Positions 34,413 to 43,453 of a stretch of DNA of 64,000 nucleotides are shown piece after piece. Under the pieces are notes generated by a model. The model saw only the letters and a program-made list of their open reading frames with translations. It ran no database searches and was not told where the DNA came from. The stretch lies in the NCBI RefSeq assembly GCF_001524445.2, contig NZ_CP013417.1, positions 930,001-994,000 of the forward strand, in the 5' to 3' direction. Position numbers and translations under genes: made by a program. Source of the DNA: Burkholderia savannae. GTDB lineage: Bacteria; Pseudomonadota; Gammaproteobacteria; Burkholderiales; Burkholderiaceae. How positions within the stretch are numbered: the first letter of the stretch is position 1; each line of letters begins with the position of its first letter.

Positions 34413-36059
34413 ATGGCAGTCGTTCCGCTCGCCACTCCTCCCGTCCTGATCGTCGGCGCCGGGCCGACCGGGCTTGCCGCCGCGCTCTGCCTCGCCCGCG
34501 CCCGCGTGCCGGTGCGGATCGTCGACAAGGCGGCGCAGCCCGCGCGCTTTTCACGCGCGATCGGCATCCAGGCCAGAACGCTCGAGCTCCTCGAGCAGCA
34601 GCGCGTCGTCGAACGGTTCGTCGAGCTCGGGCATCGCGCGCGTGTCGCGATCCTGTACTCGGGCGGGCAGCGCATCGCCGAGCTCGATTTCGATCCGTTG
34701 CAAACGCGCTATCCGTACCTGCTGTTTCTCGACCAGACCGTCACCGAGCGGCTCTTGGCCGAGCATCTCGCGACGTTCGGCGTCGAAGTCGAGCGCGGCG
34801 TGACGCTCACGCACTGCACCGATCCGGACGGCGCGCTCGATGTCCGCCTGCGCCACGGCGACGGCCGCGAGGAGAGCCTGCAGCCGTCGTACGTCGTGGC
34901 CGCCGACGGCGCGCACAGCACCGTTCGGCATCTGCTCGACGTCGAATTCGTCGGGCATGCGTTCGAGCAGACGTTCATGCTCGCCGATCTCGATGTCGAC
35001 GCCGACTGGCCGGACGACGAGATTCATTTGTTCACGACGGGCGACGGCATCGCCGGATTGTTTCCGATGGGAAACGGGCGCTACCGGCTCGTCGCGGATC
35101 GACCGCCGCGCAACGGCGCGCTCGACGACGAGCACGGGCCGTCGCTCGAACTGTGTCGCGAGATCGTGCGCGCGCGCGTGATGCCCGAGCTGAAGATCGG
35201 CGATCTCGCGTGGTCGTCGTATTTTCATCTGCACAGCCGGATGGTCGCGCAACTGCGCCGCGGGCGCGTGTTCTTCGCGGGCGACGCGGCGCACGTGCAC
35301 AGCCCGGCGGGCGCGCAGGGGATGAACACGGGCATCCAGGAGGCGTTCAATCTCGGCTGGAAGCTTGCGCGGGTGCTGGCCGGCAACGCGCCCGAGCGGC
35401 TGCTCGACACGTATCACGACGAGCGCCATCCGATCGAGCGCGACGTGCTGCGGCAGACGAGCTTCGCGACGCAGGTCGTCGAGGCGGGGCGCGGGCCGCT
35501 CAGGCTGCTGCGCGAGCACGTCGTGCCGATTCTCGCGTCGTTCGGGCCGCTGCGGGATGCGGCGCGCCGCACGGTCAGCGAGCTTGCGATCCAGTACCGG
35601 AAGAGCCCGCTCACGCTCGAGCGCGTGCTCGACGGCGGGCCGCGCGCCGGGGAACGCGCGCCGGATGCGCTCGTGCAAGTGCTCGACGGGCCGCTCGGCA
35701 AGGCGCCCGGCGTCGCGCGCCTCTTCGATCTGCACGATCCCGCGCATTTCACGCTGCTCGTGCTCGAGCCGCGCTCGGCCGTCGACGACACGCTGCCGTC
35801 GGACCCCGGCGAGGACGGCCGCACGCTTGCCGGCGCGCTCGAGCGGATCATGCCGGGCGCGGTGCGCTGCTGGCGCCTGACGGACGCGCAAGGCGAGGGC
35901 GCGCCGCTGCTGAGCGATGCGTACGGGGGCGCGCGGCCGGCGTTCTATCTGCTGCGGCCGGACGGCTATGTCGCCGCGCGCGGTCGCCCGGCGACCGATG
36001 CGAGCGCGTTGCTGCACCATTGCGAGACGTGGTTTTCGGGGATGCGGCTCGAGACTTGA
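34413..36059 (+). CDS. FAD-dependent aromatic hydroxylase (PheA/TfdB family)
   Basis: 548 residues from the ATG at 34413, which has GAGG six bases upstream. FAD motifs are complete: VLIVGAGPTGLAAALCLARA (GxGxxG near residue 12), YVVAADGAHSTVR (the DG motif) and GRVFFAGDAAHVHSPAGAQG (the GD motif) followed by MNTGIQEAFNLGWKLA. A thioredoxin-like C-terminal domain from about residue 400 is typical of the phenol hydroxylase/TfdB family. It would use NAD(P)H and O2 to hydroxylate an aromatic compound. No catabolic genes adjoin it, so the substrate is unknown. Two other in-frame starts lie upstream (34359, 34389). Confidence 0.85.
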   Translation: MAVVPLATPPVLIVGAGPTGLAAALCLARARVPVRIVDKAAQPARFSRAIGIQARTLELLEQQRVVERFVELGHRARVAILYSGGQRIAELDFDPLQTRYPYLLFLDQTVTERLLAEHLATFGVEVERGVTLTHCTDPDGALDVRLRHGDGREESLQPSYVVAADGAHSTVRHLLDVEFVGHAFEQTFMLADLDVDADWPDDEIHLFTTGDGIAGLFPMGNGRYRLVADRPPRNGALDDEHGPSLELCREIVRARVMPELKIGDLAWSSYFHLHSRMVAQLRRGRVFFAGDAAHVHSPAGAQGMNTGIQEAFNLGWKLARVLAGNAPERLLDTYHDERHPIERDVLRQTSFATQVVEAGRGPLRLLREHVVPILASFGPLRDAARRTVSELAIQYRKSPLTLERVLDGGPRAGERAPDALVQVLDGPLGKAPGVARLFDLHDPAHFTLLVLEPRSAVDDTLPSDPGEDGRTLAGALERIMPGAVRCWRLTDAQGEGAPLLSDAYGGARPAFYLLRPDGYVAARGRPATDASALLHHCETWFSGMRLET

Positions 36060-36346
36060 GGGCGACGGCGTGCTCGACGCAAGCGCCAGGCGCGCGGTCG
36101 CGCGACGAGCGGCGCCGCCGTCTCGCCGTCTTGCCTTGCGGTTGTCGCGTCTTTGAAGCGGGCGAGCGTTGCGTCGTCGCGATGCGGCGTCAACGCGAAC
36201 GCGGCGATGGGGGCGGCGTGCGCGAAGCGTCAGCGCCGATCCGCGCGATGCGGCGTCTGTCCGCACGCGATGCTGCGAGCAGCGAGCGCGCGTCGTTCGC
36301 GCGGCACGGCGGCGTCGCGCGCGTCGCGACGCGCGCCTGCGGCCGC

Positions 36347-36613
36347 CTATGCGGCGCGCGGCGTTTCGGGCGCGGGCGCCGGTTCGAGCGATGCGCGGTG
36401 CCTGTCGATCGCCTCGCGAACGATCGGCGCGACGCTTGTCGCGGCCTCGTCGTTCGGATCGTCGAGCGCCGCGAGGAGCGCGCGCCGCATCCGCGGCTCC
36501 CAGAAGCGCCGGATGTGATCGGCGACGCCCGCGACCGCCTCGTCGTGATCGGGCATCGACGCGAAGAACGCGCCGATCTGGTTGGCCATGTCGATCAGGT
36601 GTCGGCTTTCCAT
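36347..36613 (-). CDS. fdsD: NAD-linked formate dehydrogenase delta subunit
   Basis: An 88-residue protein (MESRHLIDMANQIGAFFASM...). The HLIDMANQIGAFF start and HIRRFWEPRMRRALLAAL block are the signature of the FdsD family. FdsD is the small subunit of the soluble Mo-containing, NAD-dependent formate dehydrogenase and is needed for activity. The gene begins 7 bases after fdsA and ends the operon. Confidence 0.93.
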   Translation of the reverse strand: MESRHLIDMANQIGAFFASMPDHDEAVAGVADHIRRFWEPRMRRALLAALDDPNDEAATSVAPIVREAIDRHRASLEPAPAPETPRAA

Positions 36614-36620
36614 GTCGACC

Positions 36621-39593
36621 TCACTTGCCCGTTGCCGTCGCCGTTGCGCTCGACGTCGCCGGCGCGCTCGCCGTCGTGCGCCGCTCGAGCAGCGCGAGCT
36701 GCTCCGCGCGAAAGCGCGTGTACGCGCGCTGCCACTCGGACGGCTGCGCGACGGGCGCGACCTGCACCGCCGTCACCTTGTATTCCGGGCAGTTGGTCGC
36801 CCAGTCCGAGCTATCGGTGGTGATCACGTTCGCGCCGGATTCGGGGAAGTGGAACGTCGTGTAGACGACGCCCGGCTGCATCCGCTCGGTCACGAGCGCG
36901 CGCAGCACCGTCTGCCCCGCGCGCGATTCGACGCCGACCCAGTCGCCCGACCTGATTCCGCGATCGTTCGCATCGTGCGGATGGATCTCGAGCCGGTCCT
37001 CGTCGTGCCAGCGCACGTTCTCCGTGCGGCGCGTCTGCGCGCCGACGTTGTACTGCGACAGAATCCGGCCCGTCGTCAGGATGAGCGGGTAGCGCGGCGT
37101 GACCTTCTCCGGCGACGCGATGTACTGCGTGATCATGAACTTGCCCTTGCCGCGCACGAAGTGATCGACGTGCATCGTCGGCGTGCCTTCGGGCGCCGCG
37201 TCGTTGCAGGGCCACTGCACGCTGCCGAGCTCGTCGAGCAGCGCGTACGACACGCCTGCGAACGTCGGCGTGAGGCGCGCGATCTCGTCCATGATCTCGG
37301 ACGGATGCGCGTAGCGCATCTCGTAGCCGAGCGCGCGCGACAGCATCAGCGTCACCTCCCAGTCCGCATAGCCGGAAAGCGGCTTCATCGCGCGGCGCAC
37401 GCGCGAGATCCGGCGCTCGGCGTTCGTGAACGTGCCGTCCTTCTCGAGGAAGGTCGCGCCCGGCAGGAACACGTGCGCGTACTTCGCGGTTTCGTTCAGG
37501 AAGATGTCCTGCACGACGAGGCATTCGAGCGACGACAGCGCGGCCGCGACGTGCTGCGTGTTCGGGTCCGACTGGACGATGTCCTCGCCCTGGCAGTAGA
37601 GGCCCTTGAAGCTGCCGTCGAGCGCCGCGTCGAACATGTTCGGGATGCGCAGGCCGGGTTCCGGCTGCAGCGTCGTCGACCAGGCCTCGTCGAAGAGCGC
37701 ACGCACCGCGGCGTCGCCGATGTGCCGGTAGCCGGGCAGTTCGTGCGGGAACGAGCCCATGTCGCACGAGCCCTGCACGTTGTTCTGTCCGCGCAGCGGG
37801 TTCACGCCCGCGCCCTCGATGCCGAGGTTGCCCGTCGCCATCGCGAGATTCGCGATGCCCATCACCATCGTCGAGCCCTGCGCATGCTCGGTCACGCCGA
37901 GCCCATAGAAGATCGCGGCGCGCCCGCCCGTCGCATACAGGCGCGCGGCGGCGCGCACGGCGTCGGCCGGCACGCCCGTGATACAGGCCGTCGCCTCGGG
38001 CGAATGCTCGGGCCGCGCAGCGAACGCGCGCCACACGTCGAACGCGTGCGGCTCGCAGCGTTCGGCGACAAACGCCTCGTCGACGAGCCCTTCGGTGACG
38101 ATCACGTGCGCGAGCGCGTTGACGAGCGCGACGTTCGTGCCGGGGCGCAGTTGCAGATGATGGACGGCCTTCACGTGCGGGCCGTCGACGAGATCGATCC
38201 TGCGCGGATCGATGACGATCAGCTTCGCGCCCTCGCGCACGCGGCGCTTGAGCCGCGAGCCGAACACCGGATGGCCGTCGGTCGGATTCGCGCCGATCAC
38301 GACGATCACGTCGGCCGAGCCGACTGACGCGAACGTCTGCGTGCCCGCCGATTCGCCGAGCGTGACTTTGAGCCCGTAGCCCGTCGGCGAGTGGCACACG
38401 CGCGCGCAGGTGTCGACGTTGTTGTTGCCGAACGCCGCGCGCACGAGCTTCTGCACGAGATAGGTTTCTTCGTTCGTGCAGCGCGACGACGTGATGCCGC
38501 CGATCGAATCGCGGCCGTGCTTGTCCTGGATGCGGCGGAACTGCGCGGCCGCATGGCCGATCGCTTCGTCCCAGCTCACTTCGCGCCACGCATCGGTGAT
38601 CTTCTCGCGGATCATCGGTTTCGTGATGCGGTCCTTGTGCGTCGCGTAGCCCCATGCGAAGCGGCCTTTCACGCACGCATGGCCTTCGTTCGCCTGGCCG
38701 TTCTTGTGCGGCGTCATCCGCACGACCTGGTCGCCCTTCATCTCCGCCTTCAGCGAGCAGCCGACGCCGCAATACGCGCAGGTCGTGACGACCGCGTGCT
38801 CGGGCTGACCGAGCAGCGCGACGCTCTTCTCGACGAGCGTCGCGGTGGGGCACGCGGCGACGCACGCGCCGCACGATACGCACTCCGAATCCATGAACGC
38901 GTCGCCCGCGCTCGCCGCGACGCGCGATTCGAAGCCGCGCGCGGCGATCGTCAGCGCGAACGTGCCTTGCGTCTCCTCGCATGCGCGCACGCAGCGGTTG
39001 CAGACGATGCACTTCGACGGGTCGTAGCTGAAGTACGGATTCGACTCGTCCTTCGCGTCGCGCAGATGGTTCTTGCCGTCGAAGCCGTAGCGCACCTCGC
39101 GCAGCCCGACTGCGCCCGCCATGTCCTGCAGCTCGCAGTCGCCGTTCGCCGCGCACGTCAGGCAGTCGAGCGGGTGATCGGAGATGTAGAGCTCCATCAC
39201 GTTGCGGCGCAGGTCCTGCAGGCGATCGCTTTGCGTGCGCACCTTCATGCCGGCTTCGACGGGCGTCGTGCACGACGCCGGATAGCCGCGCCGGCCCTCG
39301 ATCTCGACGAGGCACAGGCGGCACGAGCCGAACGGCTCGAGCGAATCGGTCGCGCAGAGCTTCGGCACGTTGATGCCGGCCTCGATCGCCGCGCGCATCA
39401 CCGACGTGCCGGCCGGCACCGTCACCGTGCGGCCGTCGATGTCGAGCGTGACGTCGGTATCGGCGCGGCGCGCCGGCGTGCCGTAGTCGGTGTCGTCGAA
39501 CGGATCGGGGCGGCGCGCCTGCGCCGCGCTCTTGCACGCGCACTGACCGGAGCCGCAGCCTTGCCGGGGCGAATCGAAAGCGGAAGAGGTCAT
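36621..39593 (-). CDS. fdsA: NAD-linked formate dehydrogenase alpha (molybdenum) subunit
   Basis: 990 residues from the ATG at 39593. The N-terminus carries a [2Fe-2S] domain (CATDSLEPFGSCRLC) and NuoG-like clusters (HPLDCLTCAANGDCELQD; CIVCNRCVRACEE; CVSCGACVAACPTATL). The molybdopterin catalytic part starts with TCAYCGVGCSLKAE. The Mo ligand is a cysteine in CARVCHSPT, where the selenocysteine sits in E. coli FdhF. It oxidises formate to CO2 and passes electrons to FdsB. The extra Cys-rich tail CGSGQCACK at the N-terminus is notable. It lies 14 bases after fdsB and 7 before fdsD. Confidence 0.95.
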   Translation of the reverse strand: MTSSAFDSPRQGCGSGQCACKSAAQARRPDPFDDTDYGTPARRADTDVTLDIDGRTVTVPAGTSVMRAAIEAGINVPKLCATDSLEPFGSCRLCLVEIEGRRGYPASCTTPVEAGMKVRTQSDRLQDLRRNVMELYISDHPLDCLTCAANGDCELQDMAGAVGLREVRYGFDGKNHLRDAKDESNPYFSYDPSKCIVCNRCVRACEETQGTFALTIAARGFESRVAASAGDAFMDSECVSCGACVAACPTATLVEKSVALLGQPEHAVVTTCAYCGVGCSLKAEMKGDQVVRMTPHKNGQANEGHACVKGRFAWGYATHKDRITKPMIREKITDAWREVSWDEAIGHAAAQFRRIQDKHGRDSIGGITSSRCTNEETYLVQKLVRAAFGNNNVDTCARVCHSPTGYGLKVTLGESAGTQTFASVGSADVIVVIGANPTDGHPVFGSRLKRRVREGAKLIVIDPRRIDLVDGPHVKAVHHLQLRPGTNVALVNALAHVIVTEGLVDEAFVAERCEPHAFDVWRAFAARPEHSPEATACITGVPADAVRAAARLYATGGRAAIFYGLGVTEHAQGSTMVMGIANLAMATGNLGIEGAGVNPLRGQNNVQGSCDMGSFPHELPGYRHIGDAAVRALFDEAWSTTLQPEPGLRIPNMFDAALDGSFKGLYCQGEDIVQSDPNTQHVAAALSSLECLVVQDIFLNETAKYAHVFLPGATFLEKDGTFTNAERRISRVRRAMKPLSGYADWEVTLMLSRALGYEMRYAHPSEIMDEIARLTPTFAGVSYALLDELGSVQWPCNDAAPEGTPTMHVDHFVRGKGKFMITQYIASPEKVTPRYPLILTTGRILSQYNVGAQTRRTENVRWHDEDRLEIHPHDANDRGIRSGDWVGVESRAGQTVLRALVTERMQPGVVYTTFHFPESGANVITTDSSDWATNCPEYKVTAVQVAPVAQPSEWQRAYTRFRAEQLALLERRTTASAPATSSATATATGK

Positions 39594-39607
39594 TGGGACT
39601 CCTGCTG

Positions 39608-41176
39608 TCAGGCCGCGGCCGGCGCAGCGTTTTTCGCGCGCGCGGCGAGGCCGAAATCTTCGGGGAAGTGATCGAGCGCGGACAGCACCGGGTACGGCGT
39701 CATGCCGCCCATCGCGCAGAGCGAGCCCGCCGTCATCGTGTCGCAGAGCTCGCGCAGCAGGCGCACCTGCTTTTCCGACGTGTCGCCCGCGCGGATCTTC
39801 GCGATCGTCTCGACGCCGCGCGTCGAGCCGATCCGGCACGGCGTGCACTTGCCGCACGATTCGAGCGCGCAGAAGTGCATCGCGTATTCGGCGAGCGCGG
39901 CGAGGTTCGACGTGTCGTCGTGCAGCACGATGCCGCCATGTCCGACGACGGCGCCGATGGCCGCATACGCCTCGTAGTCGAGCGGGATGTCCCATTGACT
40001 GTCGGGCAGGTAGGTGCCGAGCGGGCCGCCGACCTGCGCGGCGCGCGCCGGGCGCCCGCTCGCGGTGCCGCCGCCGAAGTCGAACAGCAGCTCGCGCAGC
40101 GTGACGCCGAACGCGAGCTCGACGAGCCCGCCGCGCTTCACGTTGCCCGCGAGCTGGAACGGCAGCGTGCCGCGCGAGCGGCCCATCCCGTAGTCGCGGT
40201 AGAACGCCGCGCCGCGCGCGAAGATGATCGGCGCGGTCGCGAGCGTGATCACGTTGTTGATGACGGTCGGTTGTCCGAAGAGTCCCGCGAGCGCGGGCAG
40301 CGGCGGCTTCGCGCGCACGACGCCGCGCTTGCCTTCGAGCGATTCGAGGAGCGCCGTTTCCTCGCCGCACACGTACGCGCCCGCGCCTTTCGCGACGTGC
40401 AGCTCGAACGCGTGCGCGGTGCCGAGCACGCTCGCGCCGAGCCAGCCGGCGGTACGCGCGCGGGCGATCGCTTCGCCCAACGCCGCGATCGCGTGCGGAT
40501 ATTCGCTGCGCACGTAGATGTAGCCGATCGTCGCGCCCGTCGCGACGCCCGCGATGATCATCCCTTCGATCAGGCAGTACGGATCGCTTTCCATGATGAG
40601 GCGATCGGAGAACGTGCCGGAATCGCCTTCGTCCGCGTTGCAGACGACGTATTTCTGCGCGGCCGCGGCTTCGCGCACGGTCCGCCATTTGACGCCCGCC
40701 GGAAATGCGGCGCCGCCGCGTCCGCGCAGGCCCGATTCGACGAGCGTCTCGCAGGCGGCGGCGCCGTCGAGCGCGAGCGCATTCTTCAGGCCTTCGAGCC
40801 CGCCGTGCGCGACGTAGTCGTCGATCGACAACGGATCGGTGATGCCGATTCGCGCGAACGTGAGCCGCTGCTGGCGCTTCAGGTACGGCATTTCGTCGAC
40901 GATGCCGACGCGCGCCGGGTGTTCGCCGCCGTCGAGCCAGCCGGCGTCGAAGAGCGCGGGGACGTCGGCCGCCGTGAGGTTCGCGTAGCCGACGCGGCCC
41001 GCGGCCGTGCCGATCTCGACGAGCGGCTCGAGCCACAGGAGCCCGCGCGAGCCGTTGCGCACGAGCTCGATCGCGGTGCCGCGCGCGGCCGCCTCGGCCT
41101 CGATCGCGCGGGCGAGCGCGTCTGCGCCGACCGCGAGCGCCGCGGAATCGCGCGGCACGTAGATGCGCGTGCTCAT
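39608..41176 (-). CDS. fdsB: NAD-linked formate dehydrogenase beta (diaphorase) subunit
   Basis: 522 residues, NuoF-like. An N-terminal thioredoxin-like domain precedes the NADH/FMN domain, with GLRGRGGAAFPAGVKW and CNADEGDSGTFSDR, and the [4Fe-4S] site ESCGKCTPCRIG is near the C-terminus. It takes electrons from FdsA and reduces NAD+. The ATG overlaps the fdsG stop (ATGA, 41173-41176), indicating translational coupling. Confidence 0.95.
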   Translation of the reverse strand: MSTRIYVPRDSAALAVGADALARAIEAEAAARGTAIELVRNGSRGLLWLEPLVEIGTAAGRVGYANLTAADVPALFDAGWLDGGEHPARVGIVDEMPYLKRQQRLTFARIGITDPLSIDDYVAHGGLEGLKNALALDGAAACETLVESGLRGRGGAAFPAGVKWRTVREAAAAQKYVVCNADEGDSGTFSDRLIMESDPYCLIEGMIIAGVATGATIGYIYVRSEYPHAIAALGEAIARARTAGWLGASVLGTAHAFELHVAKGAGAYVCGEETALLESLEGKRGVVRAKPPLPALAGLFGQPTVINNVITLATAPIIFARGAAFYRDYGMGRSRGTLPFQLAGNVKRGGLVELAFGVTLRELLFDFGGGTASGRPARAAQVGGPLGTYLPDSQWDIPLDYEAYAAIGAVVGHGGIVLHDDTSNLAALAEYAMHFCALESCGKCTPCRIGSTRGVETIAKIRAGDTSEKQVRLLRELCDTMTAGSLCAMGGMTPYPVLSALDHFPEDFGLAARAKNAAPAAA

Positions 41177-41646
41177 GCGGGCTCCTTCGCGCGGACGGCC
41201 GCGTCGAAGAGCGCGTCGAAGCGCGCGGGCGACATCTTCGCGTGGAGCGTGTCGTTGATCGTGAGCGACGGCGACTGCGCGCAAAGGCCGAGGCAGTAGA
41301 CCGATTCGAGCGCGACTTCGCCGCCGTGCTCGCCGTCGATGCGGCAGCCGGCGCGCGCCTGCGCGTGCGCGACGAGCGCCTCGCCGCCCATGCTGCGGCA
41401 CGCTTCCGCGCGGCAGAGCCGGATCGTCACGCGCGCGGGCGGCGCGGTGCGGAAGTGGTGATAGTAGGTCAGCACGCCGTGCACTTCGGCGCGCGACAGA
41501 TTGAGCGCCTTCGCGAGCGGCTCGACACATGCGGGCGGCACGTAGCCCGCGTCGTCCTGGATCGCATGCAGGATCGCGACGAGCGATTTGCCGGGTTGCG
41601 CGTGTGCGCGCACGAGCGCGTCGGGCGCGACGGAATGGGGGGACAT
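41173..41646 (-). CDS. fdsG: NAD-linked formate dehydrogenase gamma subunit
   Basis: 157 residues, NuoE-like thioredoxin-fold [2Fe-2S] protein. The four cluster cysteines are visible as CRAEAC and CLGLC in the order C-x4-C...C-x3-C. The ATG at 41646 is chosen over one 42 bases upstream because GGAGGAGG lies just before it. It is the first gene of the fdsG-B-A-D operon and shares a 130-bp divergent intergenic region with the regulator. Confidence 0.93.
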   Translation of the reverse strand: MSPHSVAPDALVRAHAQPGKSLVAILHAIQDDAGYVPPACVEPLAKALNLSRAEVHGVLTYYHHFRTAPPARVTIRLCRAEACRSMGGEALVAHAQARAGCRIDGEHGGEVALESVYCLGLCAQSPSLTINDTLHAKMSPARFDALFDAAVRAKEPA

Positions 41647-41776
41647 CCGGTTGCCTCCTCCGAAGTCATATATGCGCTTTGGGTTCATATGGAGCGCAAA
41701 CAGACTTTGAGATATTGATATGAGTCAACGATAAATCGATAGAATGACGGCTGCAATAGGAAACGGGATTGCATAA
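41647..41776. promoter_or_regulatory. Divergent control region of fds operon and regulator
   Basis: An AT-rich 130-bp region. Read on the minus strand it contains two similar words about 20 bases apart, GCGCTCCATATG and GCGCATATATG (within 41665-41695), a candidate operator for the adjacent regulator. TTGATA and TAGAAT (41716-41746) could form the regulator promoter, with a long 19-base spacer. Confidence 0.4.
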
Positions 41777-42883
41777 ATGATTCGAGTCGAATGCGACGCG
41801 CATTTGATCGTGCGCGACAACGGCGGCCGCACCGCGAGCCTGACTGATGTGGCACCGCTTCTCGAACTCGTCGCGGCGACGGGCAGCATCGCGCAGGCGG
41901 CCGAGGCGAAAGGGCTGTCGTACCGGCACGCGTGGGGGCTTCTGCGCGCGCTCGAGGCGTGCGTCGGCGGCGCGCTGATCGAGACCGTGCGCGGCAAGGG
42001 CTCGTCGCTGTCCGAACTCGGGCAGGCGGTCGTCGCTGCGCAGCGCCTCGCGGGCGAGCGCCTCGACGGCAACCTGCGCGCGCTCGCCGCCGAGGTCGCG
42101 AGCGGGCTGAACCGGCGGCTCGTGCGGCACGCGGGCGCGCTGCGGATTCATGCGTCGCACGGCTACGCGGTCGCGGCGCTCGTGTCAGCGCTCGTCGAAG
42201 CCGGCTCGCCCGTCGACATCAAGTACCGCGAGAGCGTCGAGGCAATGCGCGCGCTCGCGGGCGGCGAATGCGATCTGGCGGGGTTTCACCTGCCGCGCGG
42301 CGTGTTTCGCGCGCACTGCGCGCAGATCTACCGGCCGTGGCTCGACGATGCCGATCACGTGCTGATTCATCTGACGCGCCGCAAGCAGGGCCTGTTCGTG
42401 TCGCGCGGCAACCCGAAGCGGATCGAGGGCCTCGCCGACCTCGCGCGCGGCGACATCCGCTTCGTCAACCGGCAGCCGGGCTCCGGCACGCGGATGCTGC
42501 TCGATCTCGCGCTGCGCGACATCGGCATCGATCCGGAGCGGATCGACGGCTACGCATCGGCGGAGCTGACGCATTCGGCGATCGCCGCGTTCGTCGCGAG
42601 CGGGATGGCGGATCTCGGCTTCGGCGTCGAGCCTGCCGCGCGCCATTTCGGCCTCGATTTCATACCGATCGTCGACGAGGACTATTACTTCGCGTGCGAG
42701 CGCTCGCGGCTCGGCGATGCGCCGCTCGCGGGCGCGCTTTCGCTGCTGCGAGACGACGGCTACCACGCCGCCGTCGCGCGGCTCGACGGCTATGATCCGG
42801 GCGCGTGCGGCACGCTCGTCGACGTGGCGGCGGGCCTCGCGGGCACCGCCGACGGCGCGCGCGCGAGCGGTCACGGACGGTAA
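41777..42883 (+). CDS. ModE-like HTH regulator with periplasmic-binding-like effector domain (probable fds regulator)
   Basis: 368 residues. The N-terminal ModE/LysR-like winged helix covers about 20-95 (PLLELVAATGSIAQAAEAKG, SYRHAWGLLRALE). A type-2 periplasmic-binding-like domain fills about 125-345, with the phosphate/molybdate-binder-like NRQPGSGTRMLLD. This fusion is often linked to molybdoenzyme genes. Divergent transcription from fdsG implies control of formate dehydrogenase, with formate or molybdate as plausible effectors. Cupriavidus carries a regulator called FdsR in the equivalent position; whether it is orthologous was not tested. Confidence 0.82.
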   Translation: MIRVECDAHLIVRDNGGRTASLTDVAPLLELVAATGSIAQAAEAKGLSYRHAWGLLRALEACVGGALIETVRGKGSSLSELGQAVVAAQRLAGERLDGNLRALAAEVASGLNRRLVRHAGALRIHASHGYAVAALVSALVEAGSPVDIKYRESVEAMRALAGGECDLAGFHLPRGVFRAHCAQIYRPWLDDADHVLIHLTRRKQGLFVSRGNPKRIEGLADLARGDIRFVNRQPGSGTRMLLDLALRDIGIDPERIDGYASAELTHSAIAAFVASGMADLGFGVEPAARHFGLDFIPIVDEDYYFACERSRLGDAPLAGALSLLRDDGYHAAVARLDGYDPGACGTLVDVAAGLAGTADGARASGHGR

Positions 42884-42985
42884 CGAAGCGGGTATGCGAG
42901 CGGCGCTGCAAGGCGCGCGCATTTGCGTTACGCTTGCCGCTTACTTTCGTATGAGCCAAAGCGCCGACCGGCGCCCGACACACCG

Positions 42986-43249
42986 ATGAAGCTCCTGACC
43001 CATCTCGCCGTCGCGTCCGCCGCCGCGGGCGCGCTCGCCGTGGCCGCGACGGTCGCGTTCGCGCAGAACTCGCCCGGCGTGCCGGGCGGCATCCTGAATG
43101 ACCAGTTCCGGCTGAACGAGCATCCGCAGATGCAGTTCGCCGCGTCGGCGCCGTCGAAAAAATATCAGAGCGGCAAGAAATCGGATCTGCGCAGGAAGGG
43201 CGACATAGGCGATCCGAACGGCTGCAACCTGAAGTGCCCGATGAATTGA
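42986..43249 (+). CDS. Small secreted protein of unknown function
   Basis: 87 residues with a clear signal peptide (MKLLTHLAVASAAAGALAVA...FAQ). The mature part is polar (QNSPGVPGGILNDQFRLNEH) and ends with two cysteines in NGCNLKCPMN. The C-terminal CxxxC could bind metal or form a disulfide. No strong SD is visible. I do not recognise a family. Confidence 0.65.
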   Translation: MKLLTHLAVASAAAGALAVAATVAFAQNSPGVPGGILNDQFRLNEHPQMQFAASAPSKKYQSGKKSDLRRKGDIGDPNGCNLKCPMN

Positions 43250-43367
43250 CGGCGCTCTTGCGCGGCGCCGACCGAGGTGGCCGCGCGAGATGCGCGGCGG
43301 ATGCACGCCGGCCGCGCAGCGCATCCGGCGGGCATGCGTGGCACGACGCATGAGATCGCCCGCTGAC

Positions 43368-43405
43368 GAACGAAGCGAGGACAGGCGAACGAAGCGAGGA
43401 CAGGC
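43368..43405. repeat. 19-bp direct repeat, two tandem copies
   Basis: GAACGAAGCGAGGACAGGC occurs twice head to tail (43368-43386, 43387-43405), followed by a partial third start. It is noncoding, between the small secreted protein and the methyltransferase gene. Confidence 0.85.
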
Positions 43406-43453
43406 GAACGCGAACGCCGTAAGCGACGGCGCCGGCTCGCCGCCGGCATGACG

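Noticed and set aside
36582..38327. Long plus-strand frame antisense to fdsA
   Set aside because: No ribosome-binding site or domain; fdsA is unambiguous on the other strand.
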